Part shown: piece by piece, positions 1-9,064 of the stretch | How the letters are laid out: each line of letters starts with the position of its first letter | Numbering within the stretch: the first letter of the stretch is position 1 | DNA from: Ignavibacteria bacterium | GTDB lineage: Bacteria; Bacteroidota; Ignavibacteria; Tepidaquicellales; OLB5 | NCBI GenBank assembly: GCA_017303675.1 | Contig: JAFLBX010000001.1 | Coordinates: 1,437,970-1,501,969, forward strand | Length of the DNA: 64,000 nt | Direction of reading: 5' to 3' | The notes under the pieces: generated by a model | The model's database searches: none | What the model was told of the DNA's origin: nothing | The model's input: the letters and a program-made list of their open reading frames with translations, nothing else | Program-made: the position numbers and the translations under genes

Positions 1-2849
1 GGAAGGAGCATACTGATATCTGACTCAACCAAAACCTCTTTAAATACCGGCTTGCTGCTTTTCTGCGTAAGCTGCTGAAGTGTTTCAGCAGGCAGAGATT
101 CAGCAGGAATGGTTTCCTTCAGCTCGGATACTGCTTCATCCAGAAGCTGCATATACATATCAAAGCCAATTTCACCAATAAATCCGCTTTGCTCTTTTCC
201 CAGCAGGTTCCCTGCGCCGCGGATCTCAAGGTCCTTTAACGCCAGGTTCATTCCGCTGCCGAGTTCTGAGAATTCTTCAAGAGCGTGAAGCCTGCGGATA
301 GCCTGTTTGGTTAATGAGCTTTGAGGGGGAGTAACCAGGTAAGCATATGATTTTATATTAGATCTACCAACCCTGCCCCTCAACTGGTATAATTCAGCAA
401 GCCCGAAATTATCAGCCCTGTTTATTATAATTGTGTTTACGCTGGGTATATCAAGTCCTGATTCAATAATTTTTGTACACAATAGTACATTAGATTTTTT
501 CTCAAGGAACCGCATCATAACATTTTCCAATTGTGCAGGAGACATTTGCCCGTGAGCGACTGCTACTTTTGCATAAGGCACTATCTCTTCAATAATTTCA
601 GCAAGTTCTTCGAGCTTTGCTATCTTATCGTTAACAAAATAAACCTGCCCGCCGCGCTGCAGCTCCCTGGAAATTGCGTTAGCCAATACTTTTTTATCAA
701 AGTTAACAATTTCTGTGTGAATAGGCTGCCTGTTCTTCGGGGCAGTATTGATAATGGAAAGATCTCTTGCTCCAAGTAGGGAAAAATTAAGTGTCCTTGG
801 AATAGGTGTAGCTGTTAAAGTTAATACATCAACATTTTCACGAAGGAACTTCAGCTTTTCTTTTGCTTTTACACCGAATCTTTGTTCTTCATCAATAATT
901 AACAAGCCCAGATCTTTAAAATGTACATCCTTTGAAAGCAGCCGGTGTGTGCCAATTATTATATTTATTTTTCCGTCCTCAAGCTTCTGCAGGATCTCTT
1001 TTTGTTCTTTTTTAGTTTTAAATCTTGAAAGGTGGTCAACTTCAGTTGCCCATGATGAGAGCCTGTCTTTAAATGTATTGTAATGCTGTTCTGCAAGTAT
1101 AGTTGTAGGTACAAGAACTGCAACCTGTTTATTATCAACCACGGCTTTAAATGCTGCTCTTACCGCTACTTCGGTTTTGCCAAAGCCAACATCACCGCAA
1201 ACAAGCCTGTCCATTGGGTTTTCTGATTCCATATCTCGCTTAACCGCTTCGGTAGCGCTTGCCTGGTCAACAGTATCTTCATACATAAAGCTTGCTTCAA
1301 GCTCCTTTTGCCAGATCGAATCACCTGAAAACCTGAATCCTTTTTGTGATTTTCGTTTTGAATAAAGCAATATAAGATCGCGGGCAATTTCCTGGATCTT
1401 CTTCTTTGTTTTCTGTTTAATGCGTTCCCATTCGCTGCCGCCAAGCTTATTCAGCTTTGGAGTAACACCTTCCTGCGCTGAAAATTTCTTTATCATGTTC
1501 AGCGAATTAAGGTTTACAAAGACCATATCGTTATCTTTGTAAAGCAGCTTTACTGCTTCCTGCTCAACACCGCCGGTAACAATTTTTTTAAGCCCGGCAT
1601 ATTTACCAATACCAAAATGCTGATGTACCATAAAATCGCCGTAGTTTACCGAGCTTAATTCCTTAAAGGTTATTCCTCCGAATTTCCTTTTCCGCTTTGC
1701 CGGGCGGAAGTACCTTCCGAATACCTGGTGCTCTGTATAAACAGCGGCTTTTGCCGAAGGCATTATAAAACCTTCATGAAATGAACCGTTCAGGAATTCT
1801 ATTCCTTCAAGTTCTTCACTTCCCAGCAGGTCCTCAACAAGCTCCCGTGTCCGGTTCAGCTGGTAATCATCAGTACATGATATGTAAACTGTATATTCCG
1901 CTGAATTCATTTCCCGCAGGTTTTCGGCAAATAATTTTGTGTTTGAGCTGAATGAAGGCTGTGACCTGGAATCAAAGAACAGTTCTGTGATCAATGACTT
2001 TTCAGCTTCACCTATTGATTCATTCTTTACCAGTGGAAAACCGGAAAAATAAGAGCGTTTAAAGTTTATGGTTTTATAATAGATCTCAGGAAGGTCTTCT
2101 TTGATAAGATCAGGTTCATCAAGCAAGAACAATGTATCATTTTTGATATAATCTATAAGCTTTTCTGAGGAAGCCTCATCAATATTAAGCAGCTCTGCCG
2201 AAGGCAGGATTTCTATTGAATTAAGCTGGGCAATTGAGCGCTGAGTAACAGGATCAAATTCTCTTATTGATTCAACAGTATCACCGAAAAATTCAATCCT
2301 CACCGGCTGGTTCAGGTTTTCAGGAAAAATATCAATTATACCACCGCGAACAGCATAGTCATTTTCTTCTTCAACAATTTTTTTCCTGGTGAAATTAAAG
2401 CCTTTTAGCTTACCAAGCAGCTTATCAAATACAAAGTCACTGTTTTTTGCCAGTATAATTGTGTTTTTCCTGAAAGAATCTTCAGTAATTACATTTTTAT
2501 TAAGCGCTGCAGGTGAAGTTACAATAATGAAGCTGTTATCACCTGTTAATTTTTTTAATGTGCCTGAAAGAGTATTTACTTCAGATTCAAACTCTTCGTC
2601 AAATTCACCAAGGTATAAACCGGCTGTATCTTCACCTGTCAGCAGGTTAAGATCATCTTTAAGCTTAAACAGCCTGTTATGGTCATTTGAACAGAATATT
2701 ATTTTTTTGTTTTGTTCATACAGGGCTGAAATTACAAATGCAGGCAAAGAACCTCGTAACCCTGTAAAAAAAAGATCTTTGCCGGAACTTTCTTTTATGA
2801 TTGTAAATTCGGGTGAGTTAAATATTTTATGTTTTAACTTGTTTAACAC
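1..2849 (-). CDS. mfd: Transcription-repair coupling factor Mfd (C-terminus cut by window edge)
   Basis: ATP-dependent translocase that removes stalled RNA polymerase from damaged DNA and recruits UvrA. 949 residues are visible of about 1,100-1,150 usual, so the distal C-terminal regulatory part lies outside the window. In order: a UvrB-like N-terminal region, an RNA-polymerase-interacting domain around residue 425, then an SF2 translocase with Walker A GDVGFGKTE (Lys558), DEEQRFG box, TATPIPRTL and RGRVGRS motifs. The most likely start is GTG at 2849-2847, which overlaps the rsmA stop by 7 bases, so translation is probably coupled. Last gene of a minus-strand set with rsmA and the acylase. 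The family assignment is firm; the exact start is an inference. Confidence 0.95.
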   Translation of the reverse strand, partial: MLNKLKHKIFNSPEFTIIKESSGKDLFFTGLRGSLPAFVISALYEQNKKIIFCSNDHNRLFKLKDDLNLLTGEDTAGLYLGEFDEEFESEVNTLSGTLKKLTGDNSFIIVTSPAALNKNVITEDSFRKNTIILAKNSDFVFDKLLGKLKGFNFTRKKIVEEENDYAVRGGIIDIFPENLNQPVRIEFFGDTVESIREFDPVTQRSIAQLNSIEILPSAELLNIDEASSEKLIDYIKNDTLFLLDEPDLIKEDLPEIYYKTINFKRSYFSGFPLVKNESIGEAEKSLITELFFDSRSQPSFSSNTKLFAENLREMNSAEYTVYISCTDDYQLNRTRELVEDLLGSEELEGIEFLNGSFHEGFIMPSAKAAVYTEHQVFGRYFRPAKRKRKFGGITFKELSSVNYGDFMVHQHFGIGKYAGLKKIVTGGVEQEAVKLLYKDNDMVFVNLNSLNMIKKFSAQEGVTPKLNKLGGSEWERIKQKTKKKIQEIARDLILLYSKRKSQKGFRFSGDSIWQKELEASFMYEDTVDQASATEAVKRDMESENPMDRLVCGDVGFGKTEVAVRAAFKAVVDNKQVAVLVPTTILAEQHYNTFKDRLSSWATEVDHLSRFKTKKEQKEILQKLEDGKINIIIGTHRLLSKDVHFKDLGLLIIDEEQRFGVKAKEKLKFLRENVDVLTLTATPIPRTLNFSLLGARDLSIINTAPKNRQPIHTEIVNFDKKVLANAISRELQRGGQVYFVNDKIAKLEELAEIIEEIVPYAKVAVAHGQMSPAQLENVMMRFLEKKSNVLLCTKIIESGLDIPSVNTIIINRADNFGLAELYQLRGRVGRSNIKSYAYLVTPPQSSLTKQAIRRLHALEEFSELGSGMNLALKDLEIRGAGNLLGKEQSGFIGEIGFDMYMQLLDEAVSELKETIPAESLPAETLQQLTQKSSKPVFKEVLVESDISMLL

Positions 2850-3625
2850 AGTCGGTTGCTTAATTCAATAAATTCATCAACTGATAAGCTCTCGGCCCGT
2901 CTGCCAAGATCTATTTCTGCTTTTGAAAGATCAATATCAATATTTTTCAGGCAGTTTCTCAGGGTTTTTCTGCGGGTTCCAAAAGCTGCTTTTACAAGTC
3001 TTCTGAAAAATTCTATGTCCTTAACGCGCTCTTCAATTGAATTTGTAAAATCAAAATAAATTATACGGGAATCAACTTTAGGTTTTGGATAAAAACAGCT
3101 TCTTGAAACTTTGAATAACAACGAGGAAGTGCTGAATACATTTAATATTACACTCGGTATTCCATATTCTTTACTGTTCGGTTCTGCAGTAATTCTTCTT
3201 GCAACTTCTTCCTGTATCATCAGCTGTGCATCTTTTATTATGTGCCTGTTATCCGCCAGCTTAAATATTATAGGCGAGGTAATATTGTAGGGAATATTTC
3301 CTATCACCCTTAGCTTATCATAAGGATCTTTAATTAGTTTGTTAAGATCAAGCTTTAGAAAATCTTTGTTAATGATATTTAGGCCGGGGAAAAGTTCTTT
3401 TAATATTGCACAGTTGTTGCGGTCAAGCTCTATTACCGTAAGGTTATTGGTTTTTTCAAGTATGAACCTTGTTATTGCTCCTTTACCTGGTCCTATTTCA
3501 ATTATATGCTCCCCGGGCTGAATATTAAAAGCGTTAACAATGTTTCGGCAAATATTTTCGTCGGTAAGGTAGTTTTGTCCCATCGATTTTTTGGGGCGCG
3601 CATTATTTCCGGTTATTTCACTCAA
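2843..3625 (-). CDS. rsmA: 16S rRNA dimethyladenosine transferase RsmA (KsgA)
   Basis: S-adenosylmethionine-dependent enzyme that dimethylates two adjacent adenines near the 3' end of 16S rRNA during small-subunit maturation. It is 260 residues, a normal length. The SAM-binding loop IEIGPGKG is at about residues 42-49 and the catalytic NIPYN motif at 110-114. The N-terminal KKSMGQNYL is the usual family signature. The ATG start lies 20 bases after the acylase stop, and the stop overlaps the GTG of mfd, so it sits in the middle of a likely three-gene transcript. Confidence 0.97.
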   Translation of the reverse strand: MSEITGNNARPKKSMGQNYLTDENICRNIVNAFNIQPGEHIIEIGPGKGAITRFILEKTNNLTVIELDRNNCAILKELFPGLNIINKDFLKLDLNKLIKDPYDKLRVIGNIPYNITSPIIFKLADNRHIIKDAQLMIQEEVARRITAEPNSKEYGIPSVILNVFSTSSLLFKVSRSCFYPKPKVDSRIIYFDFTNSIEERVKDIEFFRRLVKAAFGTRRKTLRNCLKNIDIDLSKAEIDLGRRAESLSVDEFIELSNRLC

Positions 3626-3645
3626 TTATGATCATAATAGTTGTT

Positions 3646-6210
3646 TCAGGGATTTAGAATTAAGAGACTGTATTTTTTTTCGGTCATTTCCTGTTCATTT
3701 GTTACATTTTTTTTATACTCGCCATAGCTCCACATTCTTGCCTGGTCGCCGTAATGAGTACTTACAGGCTGACCCGATTGACCTGTTGAATTAATTGATA
3801 GCGGATGTTCGATATCCGCTAAATTGACTATCATTCTCATTGATGCACCAACAACAACATCAAATTTACCTTTTTCTATAACATCACTGAAACGGTATTC
3901 AGTATTATTTACACTGGTTTGGTCTCCTCCAACATCATACGGACCAATATTAAAAGTCTTATCCAGGGCTTCAACAAAACCAAGAGGGTGCCTGAATTTT
4001 ATTGAATGAACTGAAGCCCAGTTCCAGGAATTCACATCTTTCCCCGGGAATTTATTTTTCAGGAATTCCACAGCCTGTATTATGCTTTTTTTAACTATAC
4101 CAGATCTTTTTTCCTGTGATGCTGTATTTACATTATCGAACCATTCGTTTTCAGGATTTTTCATGATCCGTTCAAGTGAACGGTATGGAATATTCTGGAT
4201 TGAAATAAAATCATTGAAAATATTTTCACCTAATTCATCTTCAAAAATATTTTTTATTAAATAGACCAGGTAAGTATTATAAATAACTGAAGCTGGTTCA
4301 TTTTTACCTATTTCACCATTCCAGTTCCTGAGCTTTTCAATTGCAGCTATTGTTTCATTATCATAACCTGAATTGCCATTCTGAGTATCACCCGTGAAAT
4401 CCTTTAAAATCTCCCTGGCATAAGGAGAGTCATAACTGTTCTGAAGCAGCTTAAAATCTTCTGCATCAAAAAGTGACCTGCTATCAATAAATTGTTTAAT
4501 ACGGGTGAATCTTGAAGCAGGTTCCCACAAGTATGATATGTAGAATTTGTCCTTTATATCCTTTAACCATGAAAAAGGATCCGTATTGGCAGTTATAATG
4601 TATCCTTCAGGCGGGTTGTAAAGCTCCGGTAATTTTTCAAAATCAATATACCCTGTCCAGTTTAATTCATCTTCACCTGGAAAAATATAAGTAAATTCAG
4701 TATTTGATTTCCTTACAGGGATCTTACCGCCAACCCTGTAGCCAATATTCCCGTTAATATCTGCGTATAAAAAATTCTGGGCAGGTACATTAAAATCTTT
4801 TAGTGAAGCTTTGAACTCTTCCCAGCTTGAAGCTGTGTTAATACCAAAGAAACATTTCACTTCATCACTTTGTTCAAATCCGGTCCATCGGAATGTCATT
4901 AATTTATCCCTGTATGGGTCATCGGGATTGATCTGCATATCAGCAAATCCTCGCATTTTAAGATCAGAGATCACAGGACCGATCTTGGTTGTGTATATAA
5001 TGTAATCGGTCTCAACAGAATCCTTGATATATATCTTTTCTTTTATAGAATCAAGCGCAATTGACTGATTATTATAAATGTATTTCCCGGCGTTTGAGGA
5101 GTCGCGTTTCAGAATAATGAAATCATTATCATCGTTCATCAGGTTGGTTAGCCCCCAGCTGATATTCTTGTTGTTACCAATAACAACACCCGGTATACCC
5201 GGAAAGGTCATGCCCCTAACATCAAGCTTTCCTCCTTTAATATACATTTCATACCATCGCGATGGCGCCTGAAGAGCAAGATGAGGATCGTTGGCTAAAA
5301 TTGGTTTGCCATTAATAGAGCGGCTTCCGGATACTACCCAGGAATTGCTTCCTGTATGAGAGCCTTTAATTCCGATGAATTTTCTGTAATTATTATCAGC
5401 TTCAAAGAAACTTTTGCCTAATGCAGAAACAAGCTTTAAGTATTCTGCATTACTGTTTTCAAGTGCGCCGGTTTCATTATTCTTCTTTTTTTTCTTAGGT
5501 GAATTTGTTTCTTCGTTCTCTTCTGTGGAATCTGCCAGCTCAATTACAGGTTTTGTATAAATGGTAATATTTGTATCCGGAAATATGAGAGAGGTTTTTT
5601 CAATGCCTGTTTTGCTGAGTATTTCACCCATCACGTAATCAGTATACCATGCAATGTTCAGGTCCCAGCCCATCATGCGGGCAAGCATCAAAGATTGTTC
5701 CGGTTTCCATGGTTCAGGCCTGTAATTCAATGCGTCAAATTCAACAGGCAGATTTTCATAATGTGTTTCTATGAACTTATTAACACCCTCGGTATATGAA
5801 GTAAGTATCTGTTTTGATTCAGGGCTGATATTATTATACCAGTTATATGAAAATCGGTGAATACCTATGGTTCGGAATAGTTTATCAAATTCAATAACCT
5901 GGGAACCAAATACTTCCGATAGCCTGCCTTCTGCGACCCGGCGGGTCAAATCCATCTGCCAAAGCCTATCCTGGGCATGAATGTAACCCTGTGTAAAATA
6001 GGCGTCATCCTGATTTTGTGCCAATACATGAGGAACTCCATAATCATCAAAATATACTTTAACCTGCGATTTTAAGCCGGAAACGGCAATTTGACCGGAA
6101 GTAGGGTAAAATGATTGTTTGGAAAGGATATTAAATAGTACGCCCAGAACAATAATTGCGGGTATAATAATTATAAAGATGCCAAGAAACGTTTTAACGT
6201 ATTTATTCAT
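3646..6210 (-). CDS. Penicillin-acylase family (S45) N-terminal nucleophile hydrolase
   Basis: Secreted or membrane-anchored amidase of the penicillin G acylase/acyl-homoserine-lactone acylase family; the substrate cannot be told from sequence. Residues 8-29 form one hydrophobic segment. The alpha chain runs to a spacer, and self-cleavage is expected before Ser288 in GSNSW, the nucleophile that starts the beta chain. A charged low-complexity insert at about residues 225-252, with a run of five lysines, sits in the spacer before that serine. It has 854 residues, normal for the family in Bacteroidetes-like genomes. First gene of the set leading into rsmA and mfd. A physiological role in peptide or cell-envelope amide turnover is only a guess. 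Confidence 0.9.
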   Translation of the reverse strand: MNKYVKTFLGIFIIIIPAIIVLGVLFNILSKQSFYPTSGQIAVSGLKSQVKVYFDDYGVPHVLAQNQDDAYFTQGYIHAQDRLWQMDLTRRVAEGRLSEVFGSQVIEFDKLFRTIGIHRFSYNWYNNISPESKQILTSYTEGVNKFIETHYENLPVEFDALNYRPEPWKPEQSLMLARMMGWDLNIAWYTDYVMGEILSKTGIEKTSLIFPDTNITIYTKPVIELADSTEENEETNSPKKKKKNNETGALENSNAEYLKLVSALGKSFFEADNNYRKFIGIKGSHTGSNSWVVSGSRSINGKPILANDPHLALQAPSRWYEMYIKGGKLDVRGMTFPGIPGVVIGNNKNISWGLTNLMNDDNDFIILKRDSSNAGKYIYNNQSIALDSIKEKIYIKDSVETDYIIYTTKIGPVISDLKMRGFADMQINPDDPYRDKLMTFRWTGFEQSDEVKCFFGINTASSWEEFKASLKDFNVPAQNFLYADINGNIGYRVGGKIPVRKSNTEFTYIFPGEDELNWTGYIDFEKLPELYNPPEGYIITANTDPFSWLKDIKDKFYISYLWEPASRFTRIKQFIDSRSLFDAEDFKLLQNSYDSPYAREILKDFTGDTQNGNSGYDNETIAAIEKLRNWNGEIGKNEPASVIYNTYLVYLIKNIFEDELGENIFNDFISIQNIPYRSLERIMKNPENEWFDNVNTASQEKRSGIVKKSIIQAVEFLKNKFPGKDVNSWNWASVHSIKFRHPLGFVEALDKTFNIGPYDVGGDQTSVNNTEYRFSDVIEKGKFDVVVGASMRMIVNLADIEHPLSINSTGQSGQPVSTHYGDQARMWSYGEYKKNVTNEQEMTEKKYSLLILNP

Positions 6211-6221
6211 TTAAATATATA

Positions 6222-6229
6222 CAAATATA
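6222..6229 (-). promoter_or_regulatory. Possible -7 element of the acylase-rsmA-mfd transcript
   Basis: TATATTTG on the minus strand matches the Bacteroidetes -7 consensus TAnnTTTG and ends 12 bases before the acylase ATG. The triplet at the expected -33 position is TTT rather than TTG, so only the -7 half is well supported. Confidence 0.45.
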
Positions 6230-6303
6230 ACCATATTACATTTGAACTTAAATTCTTATTTTCGCCTTAGTAAATCAAAGGAAAATCACCGGAGAATAAA
6301 CAA

Positions 6304-7374
6304 ATGAAAAAAGCAGCATTACTTATTGCCCTCTTTTTTATCAGCACCACAGCATTTTCACAGATCGACTTCAAAAAAGGTTCGGTTTCAGAAGTGCTTG
6401 CTATGGCTAAAGCCGAAAACAAAATTGTTATGGTTGATGTATTAACAGAATGGTGTAAATGGTGCATCGAGCTCGATAACAAAGTTTATGCGAAAAAAGA
6501 AGTATCAGATTTTGCCAATGCAAACCTGATAAGCTACAAGATAGATGCTGAAAAAGGTGAAGGTGTGGATTTTGCGAAAAAATACCAGATTAAAGGCTAC
6601 CCCTCGATTCTTTTCCTCGATGGTGACGGCAATGAAATTGACAGAATTTACGGTTATGTTCCGGCTAAAGATTTTCTTGAAATGATGCAGGATTACAATA
6701 AAGGGGTCAACACTTTTTCATACCTGAAAGCTGAAGTTGAAAAAAACCCTTCTAATATTGATGCTTCTTTAAAGCTTGCTGATAAATATTCAATGTACAG
6801 CGAAACTGACAAAGCCAAGGAACTATTGAATAAAATAGTAGAAATGGATGGCTCTAATGCAGGCGGTAAGACTGACGATGCAAAATTCAGGTTAATACTT
6901 TTTACAGAAAAGGATGAAAAAGCAAAACAGCTTGAATCATTTATAAAAGATAATCCAAATAGCGACCAGTTAAAAGACGCTTACGTTGCACTTTCAGAAG
7001 CATATTATTATGAATTAAGTGATATGCCTTCGGCAGATAAATGGTTCAAAGAAACATTGACCAAATACCCGAATGATGATGCTGTTAATTCAAGTTATGG
7101 ACAGTATATGAACCAGGTTGCAGTTGGATTTGCCGATAAAGGTACCGGTCCCGAAGACTATAATAAAGGATTAGGCTTCATAGAAACCGCATTAAAGTAT
7201 GTTGCAGGTTCAGTGAATGAAGCGAGTTCATTTTATATCCAGTCTAAGCTGTATTTTAATCTGAAAGAATATTCAAAAGCGCTGGAATCAGTTGATAAAG
7301 CATTGAAGATATTTGACAGGAAGCTGTACAGAGAACATAAAGCCAAGGTAGAACAGCAGTTAAGCCAAAAATAA
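6304..7374 (+). CDS. Secreted thioredoxin-fold protein with C-terminal helical repeats
   Basis: Signal peptide at residues 1-20 (ends AFSQ), so the mature protein is periplasmic. A thioredoxin-like domain follows with redox motif W50-C-K-W-C54 and a likely cis-proline in KGYPSILF. From about residue 125 the chain is built of TPR-like helical pairs. This architecture fits a periplasmic thiol-disulfide protein; partner proteins are unknown. A GGAG sits 12 bases before the ATG, a rare Shine-Dalgarno-like signal here. Head of a plus-strand series; the next gene begins one base after its stop. Confidence 0.85.
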   Translation: MKKAALLIALFFISTTAFSQIDFKKGSVSEVLAMAKAENKIVMVDVLTEWCKWCIELDNKVYAKKEVSDFANANLISYKIDAEKGEGVDFAKKYQIKGYPSILFLDGDGNEIDRIYGYVPAKDFLEMMQDYNKGVNTFSYLKAEVEKNPSNIDASLKLADKYSMYSETDKAKELLNKIVEMDGSNAGGKTDDAKFRLILFTEKDEKAKQLESFIKDNPNSDQLKDAYVALSEAYYYELSDMPSADKWFKETLTKYPNDDAVNSSYGQYMNQVAVGFADKGTGPEDYNKGLGFIETALKYVAGSVNEASSFYIQSKLYFNLKEYSKALESVDKALKIFDRKLYREHKAKVEQQLSQK

Positions 7375-7375
7375 A

Positions 7376-7795
7376 ATGAAAAGAGCAGCGCTTTTAACAG
7401 TAAAAGCCCTCTTTATTATTCTGCTGTTCGCTGTAATACAGCAAATGGTGAACAGTTCACTTGATATATACAACAACTTTGCTTATGATAAAGCAGTTTT
7501 AAGATACACTCCTTATGGCTACGTTTCTCTGCTTGATGATCCCAATGACTATCACAGCAGTAATGCTGAAGTTAAGGGCGGAGATTTTGTTTATGTTGAA
7601 AACTGGGAATCAGCCGATAACGGCAGTATTGTTTTCGCAAAGGTCAGGTCAAAGTTCAGTTCAGGATATGTAAACAACAGAATGCTTGTTGAAGCCAGGA
7701 TAAATGTTATGCCTATATTTTCTGTGGTAATGCTTACTTTGATATTTATTTATACAGCCAGGAAAGTTTATTTGAAAAAAAATAAAGCTTATTAA
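7376..7795 (+). CDS. Small membrane protein with SH3-like loop domain
   Basis: Function not recognised. It has 139 residues with hydrophobic segments at about 8-26 and 112-131. The region between resembles a bacterial SH3-like strand domain (GGDFVYVENW followed by GYVNNRML). The ATG is one base past the thioredoxin-like gene stop, so the two are probably translated together. The arrangement suggests a small domain on one side of the membrane anchored at both ends, possibly a partner of the upstream redox protein. Confidence 0.65.
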   Translation: MKRAALLTVKALFIILLFAVIQQMVNSSLDIYNNFAYDKAVLRYTPYGYVSLLDDPNDYHSSNAEVKGGDFVYVENWESADNGSIVFAKVRSKFSSGYVNNRMLVEARINVMPIFSVVMLTLIFIYTARKVYLKKNKAY

Positions 7796-7807
7796 GGAAA
7801 GAAAAAA

Positions 7808-8065
7808 TTGTATTCAGCAAAAATTAAAGTAACACTTCGTAAATCAATTTTAGACCCGCAGGGGAAGGCAGTTGAGCACTCTCTTCAAAGCCTTGGCTTC
7901 AATAATATACTAGATACGAGAATAGGGAAGTACGTTGAGCTAAAGATCGATACAAAATCTGATGAAGAAGCAAGGATTGTTACAGATGAAGTATGCAAAA
8001 AGCTTCTGGCTAACCAGGTTATGGAAGATTACGAGTTTGAAGTAGTTAGTATTAACGGAAATTAA
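7808..8065 (+). CDS. purS: Phosphoribosylformylglycinamidine synthase subunit PurS
   Basis: Small structural subunit of the three-part FGAM synthase, which carries out the fourth step of purine synthesis with PurL and PurQ. It has 85 residues, typical for PurS, with the family's IRVTLRK-like opening (AKIKVTLRK), GKAVEHSLQSLGF and the RIGKYVEL segment. Translation starts at TTG; no ATG is available upstream. It lies 35 bases before purQ. purL is not in the window. Confidence 0.94.
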   Translation: MYSAKIKVTLRKSILDPQGKAVEHSLQSLGFNNILDTRIGKYVELKIDTKSDEEARIVTDEVCKKLLANQVMEDYEFEVVSINGN

Positions 8066-8100
8066 ACAATAAGAAATTAAATTTCAGATAACACAGGTAA

Positions 8101-8787
8101 ATGAGTAAGGCTAAATTCGGTGTAGTGGTTTTTCCCGGTTCAAACTGTGATCATGATGCTTACAATACGTTAAAGCACATTCTGAACCAGGATACTGAAT
8201 TTTTGTGGCATAAAGAAAGCTCTATAGGCAACAGAAATGTAATAATTGTACCGGGCGGATTTTCTTATGGAGATTACCTGCGCTGCGGAGCAATAGCGAG
8301 GTTTTCGCCTATTATGAAAGATGTTGTAAGGCATGCTTCAAGCGGTGGGGTTGTGATCGGAATTTGTAATGGATTCCAGATCCTATGCGAATCCGGCCTT
8401 TTGCCCGGAGCATTAATAAGGAATCAAAGCCTGAAATTTGTATGCAAAAATGTTACATTGAATATAGAAAACAAAAACACCATTTTTACCAGTTCTTATA
8501 ACGGTAACGAGAATGTAATGCCGGGTAAAATGGTTGTACCTGTTGCACATGGCGATGGTAATTATATTTGCGATAGTGATACACTGAAATCTCTGAATGA
8601 TAATTCACAGGTAGTTTTCAGGTATGAAGAAAATCCCAATGGCGCAATTGATAATATTGCGGGGATAATAAATAAGCAGGGAAATGTATTGGGAATGATG
8701 CCTCACCCTGAACGTGCAAGCGAATCTTTGGTGGGCGGAAGTGACGGCAGGTATTTATTTGAGAGTGTTATTAATTCTTTAAATTAA
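8101..8787 (+). CDS. purQ: Phosphoribosylformylglycinamidine synthase glutaminase subunit PurQ
   Basis: Class I glutamine amidotransferase that supplies ammonia to PurL in purine synthesis. It has 228 residues, full length. The catalytic triad is visible: Cys89 in GICNGFQ, and His202 and Glu204 in MPHPERA. The oxyanion and glutamine-binding region [14 protein letters not shown] at about 51-64 is intact. It directly follows purS; tatA begins 52 bases later. Confidence 0.97.
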   Translation: MSKAKFGVVVFPGSNCDHDAYNTLKHILNQDTEFLWHKESSIGNRNVIIVPGGFSYGDYLRCGAIARFSPIMKDVVRHASSGGVVIGICNGFQILCESGLLPGALIRNQSLKFVCKNVTLNIENKNTIFTSSYNGNENVMPGKMVVPVAHGDGNYICDSDTLKSLNDNSQVVFRYEENPNGAIDNIAGIINKQGNVLGMMPHPERASESLVGGSDGRYLFESVINSLN

Positions 8788-8839
8788 AAAGTTTTTAATT
8801 AATAAATGTTCCTGTTAAAGGGAACAATGGAGCAATAAT

Positions 8840-9025
8840 ATGTTTGGATTAGGTCCGCAGGAAATAATTTTAATCTGCATCGTTATCCTGGTGCTGTTTG
8901 GAGCCAAAAAGATACCTGATCTTATGTCAGGCCTCGGAAAAGGTATGAGGGAGTTCAAAAAAGCTTCCCGTGATATTGAATCAGAGATCAACAATGCAGC
9001 CTCTGATGAGAAAAAGTCGAGCTGA
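8840..9025 (+). CDS. tatA: Sec-independent translocase subunit TatA/TatE
   Basis: Membrane subunit forming the Tat protein-export channel for folded proteins. It has 61 residues: a short N-terminal transmembrane helix (about 7-21), the hinge FGAKKIPDL, then an amphipathic helix and a charged tail, the standard TatA layout. A GGAG lies about 9 bases before the ATG. It sits between purQ and gatA, which is not a functional pairing. A likely client encoded in this window is the amine oxidase at 12576, which has a twin-arginine signal. Confidence 0.93.
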   Translation: MFGLGPQEIILICIVILVLFGAKKIPDLMSGLGKGMREFKKASRDIESEINNAASDEKKSS

Positions 9026-9064
9026 AAATAAACCGTTTAAGGTGAATATAATCTTTTAAGAAAT

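Noticed and set aside
3646-6210. A penicillin-resistance gene
   Set aside because: The family also includes acyl-homoserine-lactone and peptide-amide hydrolases; sequence alone does not support antibiotic specificity.
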